Shown here piece by piece: positions 42,405 to 52,018 of a stretch of 64,000 nt of DNA. Both the position numbers and the translations under genes were made by a program. Below the pieces are notes generated by a model that searched no databases, was not told the DNA's origin, and worked only from the letters and a program-made list of their open reading frames with translations. Location of the stretch: the NCBI RefSeq assembly GCF_900101745.1, contig NZ_FNAD01000004.1, positions 248,001 through 312,000 of the forward strand, read 5' to 3'. Source of the stretch: Glycomyces harbinensis (GTDB lineage: Bacteria; Actinomycetota; Actinomycetes; Mycobacteriales; Micromonosporaceae). How positions within the stretch are numbered: position 1 is the first letter of the stretch; the number at the start of each line of letters is the position of its first letter.

Positions 42405-42983
42405 ATGAGCGGACTCGAGGTCGACCCCGACGACCTGATCGACGCCGGTGAGATAACCCTGCCGTACGCGGCCGACTTCTACGACGAGATGGCCAACCGC
42501 GCCGGCGCGATCGGCGACCAGGGCGCCTCCGGGCTGCTCACCCTGCGCCCCTCCCCGGCGGGCAACGCCCTCGGCGAGGCCATCGTGCGCTGCCACCGCT
42601 TCCTGTACGCCGTCACCGAGCAGACCGCCGACAGCCACCGTGCCGTCGCCCTGAGCGTGGCCGAGGCCGGGCACGAGTACCGTCGCGCCGACGAGGCCAA
42701 CGCGGGCGGCTTCGAGATGACCGGCGAAGAGCTCACCGGCGCCGTCGCCGCCGACTTCACCGAGGTCGACGCCGGCGAGTACGAGTCCGACAGCGGCTAC
42801 CGGTTCAACAACTTCGACCGCGCCGAGAACGGCTCCGGATACGAGGACGCGCTGTCGGGCGCCCCGCGGACGCCGGCCGACCCCCAGGACTACGAGATCG
42901 ACCGCGAAGCCTTCCCCGAACGGACCCGGCTGACCGACCGGGGCGGCGACCGGCCGCCCCTCTCCGAACGAGACGGACGCTGA
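42405..42983 (+). CDS. Putative type VII secretion (ESX-like) substrate with YxxxD motif
   Basis: 192 residues. The N-terminal ~100 residues are helical (ITLPYAADFYDEMANRAGAI, AVTEQTADSHRAVALSVAEA) and end in GHEYRRADEANAG, matching the YxxxD/E export signal. The rest is an acidic, low-complexity tail (DAGEYESDSGYRFNN). ATG 42405 has GAGGAAGCG upstream. It is followed two bases later by a WxG-containing partner, so the two likely form a secreted heterodimer; this is inference from motifs and position. Confidence 0.6.
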   Translation: MSGLEVDPDDLIDAGEITLPYAADFYDEMANRAGAIGDQGASGLLTLRPSPAGNALGEAIVRCHRFLYAVTEQTADSHRAVALSVAEAGHEYRRADEANAGGFEMTGEELTGAVAADFTEVDAGEYESDSGYRFNNFDRAENGSGYEDALSGAPRTPADPQDYEIDREAFPERTRLTDRGGDRPPLSERDGR

Positions 42984-42985
42984 CC

Positions 42986-43972
42986 TTGCCGAAATTCCCC
43001 GATTTCAAGAGCATGATCGAGAGCCCGCCCCCGAGCGGGGACGCGATCAAGGAGATGGTCGCGGGCTTCAGCGAGCCGCTCCAGATGCGGTACGTCCGGT
43101 TCCACTACGACGAGTTCTTCAACGCGCGGTACCCCACCGGCAGCGTCATCCAGAACCCGAACGACACCTGGACCTTCGACTTCGACACGCACATGACCGG
43201 CGCCGAGGATGAAGAACTGCGCAGCATGTGCTGGGCGGCCGCCACGAACTTCATCGTCGACGTGCTCGTGCGCGTCGAAGCCCTCCTGGACAAGGACGAG
43301 GACGCCCTCAGCGCGCTCGCGCACGACCTCCGCCAGCTCGCCAAGTCCTACGACGGCGCGGTCACCGACGCCAAGCTCGGGATCGTGCAGGAGCGGTTCG
43401 AGAGCTGGCACGGCGGCGCCGGCGCGGCCGTCCGCGAGAACTACTCCGACCACTTCACCAGGTCCGCCCAGAGCCACACCGAGATGGCGAACGCGCTGGC
43501 GAACGCCGCCGAGCTCGACGCCCTGGTCGTCATGAAGCTCCGGCACCACCTCGACGGGCTGGTGCGAGGCGCCGGCGCCGCCATCGACAACGGCTCCGGC
43601 CAGGGCACCGGCCTCGAGCCGATCATGGGGTGGCTGACGGTCATCGGCATCATCGCGAGCTCGCCCGGGGGCCCGGCCGCGATGTCGGCGACCGCCTGGG
43701 TCGCGGGCGCCATCAACAAGGGACTCACGGAACTGGCCCTCGAGGAGACCGACCAGCCGACGATGGACTCCGCCGACCCCGACGAACTGCGGAGCCAGGT
43801 GCTCGCGGCCTTCGACCGGGTCGAGGAGGTCGTGCGCAAGGACCGCGAAGCCCTCGCCGGCGACCTGGTCCTGGTCTTCGAGGAGTACGCCGCGCTCGTC
43901 GCCGGCGGCGACCCCGCGCAGTCCAGCCGCGTGATCCCCAACCCGAACGGCGTCGACGGCATCGCACTCTGA
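42986..43972 (+). CDS. WxG-motif protein, probable partner of the YxxxD protein
   Basis: 328 residues from a TTG start two bases after the previous stop. The central helical region (residues ~80-190) has RFESWHGGAGAAVREN, a WxG hairpin as in WXG100/ESAT-6-like proteins, flanked by long helices (VDVLVRVEALLDKDEDALSA, SQSHTEMANALANAAELDA-like). A Gly/Ala-rich hydrophobic stretch (LTVIGIIASSPGGPAAMSA) follows, then an acidic helix. No toxin domain is visible. Function unassigned; ESX-like secretion is inferred. Confidence 0.6.
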   Translation: MPKFPDFKSMIESPPPSGDAIKEMVAGFSEPLQMRYVRFHYDEFFNARYPTGSVIQNPNDTWTFDFDTHMTGAEDEELRSMCWAAATNFIVDVLVRVEALLDKDEDALSALAHDLRQLAKSYDGAVTDAKLGIVQERFESWHGGAGAAVRENYSDHFTRSAQSHTEMANALANAAELDALVVMKLRHHLDGLVRGAGAAIDNGSGQGTGLEPIMGWLTVIGIIASSPGGPAAMSATAWVAGAINKGLTELALEETDQPTMDSADPDELRSQVLAAFDRVEEVVRKDREALAGDLVLVFEEYAALVAGGDPAQSSRVIPNPNGVDGIAL

Positions 43973-43975
43973 CCG

Positions 43976-45142
43976 CTACGCGGGCGCCTCCGGGAGCGAC
44001 ACCGTCACCAGGAGGCCGCCTTCGCCGCGGGCCTTCGCCGTCGCCTCGCCGCCGTGCGCCCGCGCGATCGCCCGCACGATCGACAATCCGAGCCCGGCGC
44101 CCTTCGACGCCGTCGCCAAACGCTCGGTCCCCAGCCGCCTGAACGGCTCGAAGAGCCCCGCGACCTCGAACGACGGCACCAGAGGACCCGAGTTCTCGAC
44201 CTCCAGGACCGCCCGGTCGCCCTCGGTGCGCGTCGCCACCCGCACCCAGCCGTCCTCGGGCAGGTTGTAGCGGATCGCGTTCTCCACCAGGTTCTGCACC
44301 AGCCGCTCCAGCAGGACCGTCTCGCCGAGCGTCGCCGCCTCACCGCCCTCGGCCGCCACCGCCACGTCCGGGGCCGGGGTCTGCGCGACCACGTGCTCGG
44401 CCACGTCCGCCAGGTCCACATACGACCGCTCGGCGAGCTCCCGGTCCGAGCGCATCAGCAGCAGGAGCCCGTCGATGAGCCGCTCGTGGCGGACGTTGAC
44501 CTCCAGCAGCGTCTCGCCCAGCTGCCGCACCTCCTCCGAGGCGCCCCGCCGGTTGACCGCGACCTCCAGCAGGGCCCGCGTCACCGTCAGCGGCGTGCGC
44601 AGCTCGTGCGAGGCGTTGGAGATGAACGCGCGCTGGCCGTCGAAGGAGCCGTCGAGGCGCTCCAGCATGTGGTTGAACGTCTCGGACAGCTCCCGCAGCT
44701 CGTCGCGGGGCCCGGCGACCTTGATGCGCTCGTGCAGGCCGCGGTCGGCGGCGGGGGACTCGGCGATGCGCGCCGCGGTGTCGGTGATGCGCTGGAGCGG
44801 GCGGAGCATCCGCCCGGCCACGAGCCACCCGATGGCGATCGTCGCGATGCTGACCAGCGCGAGCGAGAGGGCCCCCTGATTGCTGATGGCGCCGAGCGCG
44901 TCGTCCCACACCTCCCCGGTGATCCTGAAGACGAACTCCTCGCTCTTGACCTGGATGTCGTCCGTGGACGGCGCCCCTTCGACGAACTCCTGCGTCCCCT
45001 GCACCATCGTTCCGGGTTCGGGGATGGCCTGCCGGACCAGGCTGTAGGTCAGCAGCAGCATGAAGATCCCGCCGAGGAGGAACAGGCCGCCGTAGACGAG
45101 GGTCAGTCGGGTGCGCAGCGTCAGCCTTGGTCGGAATCTCAT
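43976..45142 (-). CDS. Sensor histidine kinase
   Basis: 388 residues. Two transmembrane segments (LTLVYGGLFLLGGIFMLLLTY and ALVSIATIAIGWLVAG) flank a ~65-residue sensor loop. Then HAMP (RMLRPLQRITDTAARIAES), HisKA with phosphoacceptor His in ISNASHELRTPLTV, and HATPase (NLVENAIRYN, GAGLGLSIVRAIARAHGG). The start ATG overlaps the response regulator stop (ATGA). It probably controls the divergent lipoprotein/efflux operon. Signal unknown. Confidence 0.92.
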   Translation of the reverse strand: MRFRPRLTLRTRLTLVYGGLFLLGGIFMLLLTYSLVRQAIPEPGTMVQGTQEFVEGAPSTDDIQVKSEEFVFRITGEVWDDALGAISNQGALSLALVSIATIAIGWLVAGRMLRPLQRITDTAARIAESPAADRGLHERIKVAGPRDELRELSETFNHMLERLDGSFDGQRAFISNASHELRTPLTVTRALLEVAVNRRGASEEVRQLGETLLEVNVRHERLIDGLLLLMRSDRELAERSYVDLADVAEHVVAQTPAPDVAVAAEGGEAATLGETVLLERLVQNLVENAIRYNLPEDGWVRVATRTEGDRAVLEVENSGPLVPSFEVAGLFEPFRRLGTERLATASKGAGLGLSIVRAIARAHGGEATAKARGEGGLLVTVSLPEAPA

Positions 45143-45795
45143 CGGAGCCGGTACCCCACTCCCGGTTCGGTCAGGACCACCGGCGGGTCGCCGAGTTTGC
45201 GCCTGAGTTTGAGGATGGTCATGCGCACGGCCTGCGTGAACGGGTCGGTGTGCTCGTCCCAGGCCTTCTCCAGGAGTTGTTCGGCCGAGACCGGCGCGCC
45301 GTCGGCCCTCAGGAGCTCGGCCAGGACGGCGAACTCCTTGCGCGAGAGCGGCACGTAGCGGCCGTCGCGGAAGACCTGGTGCAGGTGCGTGTCGAGGGTG
45401 ATGCCGGCGCGGGCCAGGACCGGCGGGGCGGCGGGGCGGGCCCGGCGGCCCAGGGCGGTGACGCGGGCGGCGAGTTCGCGGAACGCGAACGGCTTCGTCA
45501 GGTAGTCGTCGGCGCCGATGGCGAGTCCGGCGACGCGGTCGTCGATGTCGGAGGCGGCGGTCAGCATGAGGACGCGCACGTCGCCGCCGGCGGCGTTGAT
45601 CTCCCGGCAGACCTGGTCGCCGTGGACGACCGGAAGGTCCCGGTCCAGGACCACCACGTCGTAGTCGTTGACGCCGATCCTCTCCAGCGCCGCGCCGCCG
45701 TCGAGGGCGATGTCGACCGCGTGCGATTCGCCGCGCAGCCATTCGGCCACGGCGTCGGCGAGCAGCGGCTCGTCCTCGACCACCAGGATTCTCAT
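45139..45795 (-). CDS. OmpR-family response regulator
   Basis: 218 residues. Receiver domain with phosphoacceptor Asp51 (YDVVVLDRDLP), acidic pocket VVEDEP, and Lys in YLTKPFAFRE. C-terminal winged helix (LSRKEFAVLAELL, AVRMTILKLRRKLGDPPVVLTEPGVGYRLR). I prefer ATG 45795 (MRILVVEDEP, GGAG upstream) to 45807. It is coupled to the kinase gene and divergent from the efflux operon 126 bases away. Confidence 0.93.
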   Translation of the reverse strand: MRILVVEDEPLLADAVAEWLRGESHAVDIALDGGAALERIGVNDYDVVVLDRDLPVVHGDQVCREINAAGGDVRVLMLTAASDIDDRVAGLAIGADDYLTKPFAFRELAARVTALGRRARPAAPPVLARAGITLDTHLHQVFRDGRYVPLSRKEFAVLAELLRADGAPVSAEQLLEKAWDEHTDPFTQAVRMTILKLRRKLGDPPVVLTEPGVGYRLR

Positions 45796-45921
45796 GTTCT
45801 CCATCATCGCGCGGGCGGTGTTGCCGCGACATTGCCGTTTCGGGTTACGGCCGCGAAACCGCCGGGCCGCTGTACTGGCTCTGCGGCTGGACCTCCCAGT
45901 CCGCGATGAAAGGACACGGCA

Positions 45922-46485
45922 ATGCGGCGATACAAGATCGCGCTCCTTTTGGGCCTGATGGCCCTGACGGCCTCGGCCTGCGGCAGCGACGACGGTGACG
46001 GCGGTGTGGCCAGCGCCGACGGCGACGCCACCGAGTCGGCCTCCGAGGAGGGCGAGGACCTCGACGGCTTCGAGGAAGCCCTCGCCTATTCCGAGTGCAT
46101 GCGGGACAACGGCATCGCCGACTTCCCCGACCCCGAAGAACAGGGCGAGGGCGGCATCAGCCTGGGCCTCCCCGAGGGCATGGACCCCGAATCCGAGGAG
46201 TTCAAGGCCGCCGAGGAGGCCTGCGAGGACATGCAGCCCGGCCCCGACGAGAACGCGACCATCGACCCCGAGGTCTATCAGGCGCTCGTGGAGTACTCCG
46301 AGTGCATGCGCGAGAACGGCATCGCGGAATTCCCGGACCCCACTGAGGGCGGCGGCATCATCATGAACGGCGACATGGGCTTCGACCCGCAGAGCGAGGA
46401 GTTCCAGGCCGCCGAGGAGGCCTGTGCGGACCTGCGGCCCGAGGGCCGCGGCGAAGGCCCCGAGAACGACGGCGAGGACGGGTGA
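45922..46485 (+). CDS. Lipoprotein with duplicated YSECMRxNGI motif
   Basis: 187 residues. A signal peptide ends in lipobox LTASAC (Cys20). The mature part contains two copies of a ~55-residue acidic repeat beginning YSECMRDNGIADFPDP and YSECMRENGIAEFPDP, each ending SEEF(K/Q)AAEEAC, so each repeat has a conserved Cys pair. It begins the operon with the RND-type adaptor and MacB-like exporter, overlapping the next gene by one base. Such lipoproteins often accompany this exporter in actinobacteria; role unknown. Confidence 0.82.
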   Translation: MRRYKIALLLGLMALTASACGSDDGDGGVASADGDATESASEEGEDLDGFEEALAYSECMRDNGIADFPDPEEQGEGGISLGLPEGMDPESEEFKAAEEACEDMQPGPDENATIDPEVYQALVEYSECMRENGIAEFPDPTEGGGIIMNGDMGFDPQSEEFQAAEEACADLRPEGRGEGPENDGEDG

Positions 46486-47579
46486 TGAGCCGCGAGCGCC
46501 GCAAGGGCGGACGCGCGGGCAAGGCCGTCGCGATCACCGCGGTCGCCGTCGCCGTGGTCGGTGCCGGTGCCGCCGCGCTCGGCTTCGACCCCCGCACGCT
46601 CTTCGACGAGGCCGAGGCTGAGGCGAACACCGAGACCCCGGCGACCGCCGAGGTCGTGCAGCAGACCCTCACCGAGACCGTGGAGTACACCGGCGACCTC
46701 GGCTACGGCGACGTGATCGGGCTCGACTGCCTCGTCAACGGCACCTATACCGCGCTGCCGGCGGCGGGGGACCGGATCGGCCGGGGCGACGAGATCTACG
46801 CCGTCGACGACCGGCCGGTGGTCCTCCTCTACGGGAGTCTGCCCGCCTACCGGTCGCTCACGGCGGGAACCGAGGGCGCCGACGTGGAGCAGTTCGAGAA
46901 GAACCTCTCCGAGCTCGGCTACGACGGCTTCACCGTCGACGACGAGTACACCGACGCGACCGCCGGCGCGGTCGAGGAGTGGCAGGACGACCTCGGCCTC
47001 GAACAGACCGGCAGCGTCGACCTGGGCCAGGTCGTCTACGCGCCCGGGAAGATCCGCGTGGACGCCGTCGCGGTCGAGCTCGGCGACGCCGCCGGGCCCG
47101 GCGGGGCGCTCCTCGACTACACCGGCCTCGACAAGGTCGTCACCGTCGAGGTCGAACTCGACGACCAGGAGCTGGTCACGGTCGGCGACGCCGTGACCGT
47201 GACGCTCCCGGACGGCACCGAGGCGACGGGCACGGTCACCGACTCCGAGTCGCTCGTCGGCGAGGAGACCGGCCAGAGCGGCGACACCGAGGAGGTCACC
47301 TACCTCGAAGTCACGGTGGCCGCCGACGACCCCGCGGTCTTCGACGGCCTCGACCAGGCCGCGATCGACGTCGGCTTCGCCGGCGACACGGCCGAGGACG
47401 TCCTGACCGTCCCCGTCGAAGCGCTCCTGGGGCTCGCCGAGGGCGGGTACGGCCTGGAGATCGTCTCCGGCGACGCGACCGAGGTCGTCGGCGTCGAGAC
47501 CGGCATGTTCGCGGACGGCTCGGTCGAAGTCAGCGGCGAGGGCCTGGAGGCCGGCCAGTCCGTCGTGGTGCCCTCATGA
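46485..47579 (+). CDS. Efflux periplasmic-adaptor-like protein with peptidoglycan-binding domain
   Basis: About 364 residues. An N-terminal membrane anchor ([20 protein letters not shown]) is followed by a beta-barrel/lipoyl-like region ([19 protein letters not shown]), a peptidoglycan-binding domain 1 insert ([38 protein letters not shown]), and HlyD/MFP-type domains ([22 protein letters not shown]). ATG 46485 overlaps the lipoprotein stop (TGATG). With the two following genes it forms a MacA-MacB-like exporter adapted to a Gram-positive wall. Confidence 0.85.
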   Translation: MSRERRKGGRAGKAVAITAVAVAVVGAGAAALGFDPRTLFDEAEAEANTETPATAEVVQQTLTETVEYTGDLGYGDVIGLDCLVNGTYTALPAAGDRIGRGDEIYAVDDRPVVLLYGSLPAYRSLTAGTEGADVEQFEKNLSELGYDGFTVDDEYTDATAGAVEEWQDDLGLEQTGSVDLGQVVYAPGKIRVDAVAVELGDAAGPGGALLDYTGLDKVVTVEVELDDQELVTVGDAVTVTLPDGTEATGTVTDSESLVGEETGQSGDTEEVTYLEVTVAADDPAVFDGLDQAAIDVGFAGDTAEDVLTVPVEALLGLAEGGYGLEIVSGDATEVVGVETGMFADGSVEVSGEGLEAGQSVVVPS

Positions 47580-48331
47580 GCCGCATCGGCGGGGCCCCGG
47601 CCGACTCCGGGCGGGCGGACTCGTGGGACCGCACCGCCGAGGTGCGGGCGGCGGCGGCCGAACCGGAGCCGTACCCGGTGGTCGAGCTCGAACGGGTCTC
47701 CAAGACCTACCCGGGGGACGTCCGCGCCCTCCGGGAGGTCAGCCTGCGGATCGAGACCGGCGAGCTGTGCGCGATCGTCGGCCCGTCCGGTTCGGGGAAG
47801 TCCACGATGCTCAACCTGATCGGGACGCTCGACCGGCCCAGCGAGGGCACGGTCCGCATCGACGGGTTCGACGTCGCGAAACTCAAGGACAAGCAGCTGT
47901 CGGCACTGCGCGCCGGCAGGATCGGCTTCGTGTTCCAGTCGTTCCACCTCGCGGTGGGCCAGCCGGTCCTCGACAACGTCGCCGACGGTCTCCTCTACTC
48001 GGGGATGCGCGGGCCCGAGCGCCGGACCCGCGCGGCCCGGGCGCTGGACCGGGTGGGGCTCTCGCACCGCCTCGACCACCTGCCCAACGAGCTGTCGGGC
48101 GGCGAGCGCCAGAGAGTCGCCGTCGCCCGCGCGATCGTCGGCGAGCCGTCGGTGCTCCTGGCGGACGAGCCGACCGGGAACCTCGACTCCGTGTCGGGGA
48201 CGGGGGTCATGGCGCTGCTGCACGAACTGCACGACGCCGGGACCACGATCGTGGTCATCACGCACGACCAGGACATCGCCCGGTCGCTGCCGCGGCAGGT
48301 CGCGATGCACGACGGGGAGGTGGTCGCATGA
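47576..48331 (+). CDS. ABC exporter ATPase (MacB/LolD type)
   Basis: 251 residues. A ~35-residue N-terminal extension precedes the ATPase: Walker [12 protein letters not shown]-loop VFQSFHL, signature LSGGERQR, Walker [14 protein letters not shown]-loop ITHDQ. It overlaps both neighbours by four bases (ATGA). It powers the downstream FtsX-like permease. Confidence 0.92.
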   Translation: MSRIGGAPADSGRADSWDRTAEVRAAAAEPEPYPVVELERVSKTYPGDVRALREVSLRIETGELCAIVGPSGSGKSTMLNLIGTLDRPSEGTVRIDGFDVAKLKDKQLSALRAGRIGFVFQSFHLAVGQPVLDNVADGLLYSGMRGPERRTRAARALDRVGLSHRLDHLPNELSGGERQRVAVARAIVGEPSVLLADEPTGNLDSVSGTGVMALLHELHDAGTTIVVITHDQDIARSLPRQVAMHDGEVVA

Positions 48332-49626
48332 GCGCGCCGACCGCTTCGGGCACGGACGACCCGCCTCCGGGCGGCTACCCGCCGCCGCCGTTCCCCGTGC
48401 CGCCCGCCCCGCCGAAGCGGGCGCCGGACCCCAGGTCGCTGCGGGCCGCCCGCATGCACGCGGGCGACGTCGTCCGGGTGGGGGCGACGGGGCTGCGGAC
48501 CCGGCCGCTGCGGGCGTGGCTGTCCGCGCTGGGGATCGCCATCGGCATCGCGGCGATGATCGCGGTCGTGGGGATCTCCTCCTCGAGCCGGGCCGAACTC
48601 GACCGGACCCTGGAAGCCTTGGGCACCAACCTGCTCCGCGTCGAACCGGGCACGTCGATGATGAGCGGCGAGGTGGGGATCCTGCCGTACGAGGCGGTCG
48701 ACATGATCGGCCGGATCGAACCGGTCTACGACGTCGCCGCGATCGGGCAGGTGCCGGACGCGAACGTGTACCGGTCCGACCGGATCCCCGAGGGGCAGTC
48801 CGGCGGCATGAGCGTCGCCGCGGCCGAACTGGGCCTCCTCGAGAGCGTGGGCGCCGAACTCGCCGACGGCGTCTGGCTCAACGAGGCGACCGCGCGGTAC
48901 CCGTCGGTGGTCCTCGGGGCGGGCGCCGCCGAGCAGATGGGGATCACCGGCGCCGGCGTCGACGTGTACATCGGCGGCCGGTGGTTCACCGTCGTCGGCG
49001 TCCTCGAACCGGTCGTGCTCGCTCCGGAGCTCGATCTGACGGCGCTGGTCGGCTGGGAGGCCGCCGCGACCCACCTCGGGTTCGACGGCCACGCGACCAC
49101 GGTCTACACGCGCGCCGACGAGGCGCACGTGGAGGCGGTCGCCTCGGTGCTGGCGGCGACGGCCGACCCGTCGGCGCCCGACGAGGTGTCGGTGTCGCGG
49201 CCCTCGGACGCGCTCGAGGCGCAGCAGGCGGTCGACACGGCGTTCACCGGGATGCTCCTGGGGCTCGGGGCGGTGGCGCTGCTCGTCGGCGGGGTCGGGG
49301 TCGCCAACACGATGGTGATCTCGGTCCTGGAGCGGCGCAGCGAGATCGGCCTGCGCCGGTCGCTGGGCGCGACGCGGGGGCAGATCCGGCTCCAGTTCCT
49401 CGCCGAGTCGCTCCTGCTGAGCGCCCTCGGCGGGGTCGGCGGGGTCCTCATCGGGACGGCGGTGACGGCGGTCTACGCGTCGTCGCGGTCCTGGCCCGCG
49501 GTGGTGCCGTACTGGGCGAGCGCCGGCGGCGTGGCCGCGACGCTGTTCATCGGCGCGGTCGCCGGGCTCTACCCGGCGATCCGGGCGTCCCGGCTCTCGC
49601 CGACCGAGGCCCTGTCGGCGCAGTAG
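48328..49626 (+). CDS. MacB-like ABC exporter permease (FtsX domain)
   Basis: 432 residues. A Pro-rich cytosolic N-terminus ([15 protein letters not shown]), first transmembrane helix ([19 protein letters not shown]), a large extracytoplasmic MacB core domain ([21 protein letters not shown] onward), then three C-terminal helices with the FtsX motif [23 protein letters not shown]. It likely exports a peptide, antibiotic or lipid under the control of the adjacent two-component system. A terminator follows. Confidence 0.92.
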   Translation: MSAPTASGTDDPPPGGYPPPPFPVPPAPPKRAPDPRSLRAARMHAGDVVRVGATGLRTRPLRAWLSALGIAIGIAAMIAVVGISSSSRAELDRTLEALGTNLLRVEPGTSMMSGEVGILPYEAVDMIGRIEPVYDVAAIGQVPDANVYRSDRIPEGQSGGMSVAAAELGLLESVGAELADGVWLNEATARYPSVVLGAGAAEQMGITGAGVDVYIGGRWFTVVGVLEPVVLAPELDLTALVGWEAAATHLGFDGHATTVYTRADEAHVEAVASVLAATADPSAPDEVSVSRPSDALEAQQAVDTAFTGMLLGLGAVALLVGGVGVANTMVISVLERRSEIGLRRSLGATRGQIRLQFLAESLLLSALGGVGGVLIGTAVTAVYASSRSWPAVVPYWASAGGVAATLFIGAVAGLYPAIRASRLSPTEALSAQ

Positions 49627-49640
49627 GGCGCCATCGGACC

Positions 49641-49682
49641 GCGGTGCCCGCACTTGGTCAGTGCGGGCACCGCCCGCTTTCG
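49641..49682 (+). terminator. Terminator of the efflux operon
   Basis: 14-base arms (GCGGTGCCCGCACT / AGTGCGGGCACCGC) with loop TGGTC-like, followed by CGCTTTCGCCTTT. Confidence 0.75.
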
Positions 49683-49760
49683 CCTTTGGCCGATGCACCG
49701 CTCGCGAACTGCGCCGGAACCCGGTGCGCATCGCTCTGTGATCGACCCCTGTCGAATGCG

Positions 49761-49773
49761 AACGGTGACCGTT
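49761..49773. promoter_or_regulatory. Palindrome upstream of the globin operon
   Basis: AACGGT-G-ACCGTT, perfect arms, 124 bases before the truncated haemoglobin start in an AT-richer stretch. Operator candidate for a nitric-oxide or redox regulator; identity unknown. Confidence 0.4.
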
Positions 49774-49896
49774 TGATTGCGATTTACCATCGTAACAAGG
49801 GAAAGCGCCAAAACATGAGGAACACTATGGATCTCGGGGGTCATCGTCGGTAGGCTCTGGTCGCGTATCGCATATCACCTTTAAGGATGACTGACC

Positions 49897-50280
49897 ATGA
49901 ATGCAGCCGAAGAGCAGCCGATGTCCCCCTATGAGCGCATCGGCGGCGCCCCCGCCGTCACCGAAGCGGTCGAGCGCCTCTACCGGCGCCTGCTCGCCGA
50001 CGACGAACTGGCCCCGTTCTTCACGGGCACCGACCTCGTCCAGCTCAAGCGCCACCAGGTCGCCCTGATCTCCCAGGTCCTCGACGGCCCCAAGTCCTAC
50101 GCCGGGCGCGAACTCGCCGAAGCCCACAAGAGCATGGACATCTCCGTCGGCCAGTACAAGGCCGTCGGCGCCCACCTCACCGCGGTCCTCGAGGAGCTCG
50201 ACGTCCCGCGCGACATCATCGACACCGTCGGCCAGGTCCTCGAATCGGTCGCCCCCGACGTCATCGGGGCGGACGACTAG
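49897..50280 (+). CDS. glbN: Truncated haemoglobin (group 1, TrHbN type)
   Basis: 127 residues with the 2-over-2 globin pattern: YERIGGAPAVTEAVERLYRRLLAD, DLVQLKRHQVALISQVLDGP, and the proximal-His region YAGRELAEAHKSMDI. In mycobacteria TrHbN detoxifies nitric oxide. ATG 49897 follows AAGGATGACTGACC. It ends four bases before a flavohaemoprotein gene, making an NO/oxygen-handling operon. Confidence 0.9.
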   Translation: MNAAEEQPMSPYERIGGAPAVTEAVERLYRRLLADDELAPFFTGTDLVQLKRHQVALISQVLDGPKSYAGRELAEAHKSMDISVGQYKAVGAHLTAVLEELDVPRDIIDTVGQVLESVAPDVIGADD

Positions 50281-50284
50281 GCAC

Positions 50285-51391
50285 ATGATCGACGCCGAAC
50301 GGTTGAAGAAGAACTGGAGTCTGGTCGCCTCCCACGGCGACCAGGTCCCGCTGTACTTCTACTCGACATTGTTCTTGACCCACCCCGAGACGCGCGACCT
50401 GTTCCCCATGAACATGGCAGCGCAGCGCGACAAGCTCGTGAACGCGCTCGGGGCCGTGGTCAGCAACGTCGACACCATCGACGCGGTCGTCCCCACCCTC
50501 CAGGCGCTCGGCCGCGACCACCGCAAGTTCGGGGCGCTGCGCGGCCACTACCCGGCCGTCGGCGAGGCGCTGGTCGCCACCCTCGAGCACTTCAGCGGAC
50601 CGCACTGGACGCCCGCCATCGCCGCCGACTGGACGGCGGCCTACGGGCTCGTCTCCGCGACCATGGCCGACGCCGCCGACGCGGCCGCCCACTACACCCC
50701 GGCCTGGTGGGACGCCGAGATCGTCGCCCACGAGCGTCGCGACCTCGAGACCGCCGTGATCACCCTCGACCCCGGGAACCGCATCGACTACCTTCCCGGC
50801 CAGTCGCTCTCACTGTGCACGAGCCTGCGACCGCGGGTCTGGCGCCAGTACTCGCCGGCGAACGCGCCGAGAGCGGACGGCACCATCGAACTGCACGTCC
50901 GCGCCGTCGACGGCGGCCAGGTCTCGACCGCGCTGGTCTCCCTCGTCCGGCCCGGCGACCACCTCCGGGTCGGCCCCGCCTTCGGCACCGGGCTCACCCT
51001 CCGCCCGGGCCGCGGCCCGGTCACCATGATCGCGGGCGGCACCGGCGTCGCCCCGATGAAGGCGCTCGTCGAGCAGCTGGCCGCCGCACCCCGGCCGACG
51101 AGCCTGTACTGGGGCGCGCGCAGCCCCGCGGGCCTGTACTGCCTCGACCAGCTGCGCGCCCTCGCGTCCGCGCACGACTGGCTCGAGTTCGTGCCGTGCG
51201 TCGACGAGGACCTGTTCGGCTCGGAGTCCCGCCTGGGCTCCCCGGTGGAGCTGGCCGTGGCGCACGGCCGCTGCTCCGGCGCCGACGTCTACCTGTGCGG
51301 GCCGCCGGGAATGGTGGAGACGGGCAGGAAGCACCTGGCCGGCTCCGGCATCCGGGCGGAGGCCATCCACTTCGAGCCCACGGGCGAGTGA
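50285..51391 (+). CDS. hmp: Flavohaemoprotein (globin fused to FAD/NAD reductase)
   Basis: 368 residues. The N-terminal globin domain (LKKNWSLVASHGDQVPLYFYS, proximal His in GRDHRKFGALRGHYPAVG) is followed by an FAD-binding barrel (PGQSLSL, RQYSPAN) and an NAD(P)-binding domain (IAGGTGVAPMKALVEQL, CGPPGMVE). It can oxidise NO to nitrate or act as a globin reductase. It is cotranscribed with the truncated haemoglobin. Confidence 0.93.
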   Translation: MIDAERLKKNWSLVASHGDQVPLYFYSTLFLTHPETRDLFPMNMAAQRDKLVNALGAVVSNVDTIDAVVPTLQALGRDHRKFGALRGHYPAVGEALVATLEHFSGPHWTPAIAADWTAAYGLVSATMADAADAAAHYTPAWWDAEIVAHERRDLETAVITLDPGNRIDYLPGQSLSLCTSLRPRVWRQYSPANAPRADGTIELHVRAVDGGQVSTALVSLVRPGDHLRVGPAFGTGLTLRPGRGPVTMIAGGTGVAPMKALVEQLAAAPRPTSLYWGARSPAGLYCLDQLRALASAHDWLEFVPCVDEDLFGSESRLGSPVELAVAHGRCSGADVYLCGPPGMVETGRKHLAGSGIRAEAIHFEPTGE

Positions 51392-51407
51392 GAGAGGACG
51401 TTCCATC

Positions 51408-52013
51408 ATGTACAGCTACCGGTCGTCCGGTGTGAAAGTCACCGTCGGACAGGTCAACAACGCCAGGTTCTCCATGACGAGCCTGACTCGGCGCGGCTAC
51501 CAGCCCGACGAGGTCCACCGCTTCCTGGAGCGCGTGGCCGACGAGCTGGCCACCCGCGACCAGCGCGAGGCCGCACTGCGGACCGACGCGGAGAAGCTGA
51601 AGCAGGCGCTGCGGTCCTGGCAGTCGCAGCAGAACTCGCAACGGCTTCAGGCGCCGATCCCCGCGACGCCGACCTCGACGGCCGTCAACCTCGTCTCGCA
51701 GGCGCAGCAGCAGGCCGAGAGCTACGTCAACCAGGCGCAGCACTACTCGCGCCAGATCATCGCCCAGGCGAGGGCCCAGGCCTCCGAACTCATGCGCCAC
51801 ACCCAGGAGCGCGCGAAGGACGAGGCGGACCGGGCGGTCGCCGAGTACCGCAGGGACAACGACGGGCGCCACGACCGCGCGGCGGAGGACCGCATCAGGC
51901 AGCTGGTGCGGGCCCGCAGCTTCCTCGAGGCCGTGGAGGTCGCCGAGGAGCAGCTGCGCCTGACCCGCGAGGGGCTCGAGCACGAGGTCGCGAAGCTCCA
52001 GAACGAGGCGTGA
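51408..52013 (+). CDS. DivIVA-domain coiled-coil protein
   Basis: 201 residues. VNNARFSMTSLTRRGYQPDEVHRFLERVADEL matches the N-terminal DivIVA domain that recognises curved membrane. A Gln/Ala-rich coiled coil (QAQQQAESYVNQAQHYSRQI) and another C-terminal coil (VEVAEEQLRLTREGLEHEVA) follow. It is too short and differently placed to be the main polar-growth DivIVA (Wag31), which sits by the dcw cluster. GAGAGGACG lies before the ATG, 17 bases after hmp. Confidence 0.82.
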   Translation: MYSYRSSGVKVTVGQVNNARFSMTSLTRRGYQPDEVHRFLERVADELATRDQREAALRTDAEKLKQALRSWQSQQNSQRLQAPIPATPTSTAVNLVSQAQQQAESYVNQAQHYSRQIIAQARAQASELMRHTQERAKDEADRAVAEYRRDNDGRHDRAAEDRIRQLVRARSFLEAVEVAEEQLRLTREGLEHEVAKLQNEA

Positions 52014-52018
52014 ACGCG

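Noticed and set aside
49815-49853. 12-residue leader peptide ORF upstream of the truncated haemoglobin
   Set aside because: It has AAGGGAAAG upstream, but no attenuator-like structure follows and the peptide has no regulatory codon run.
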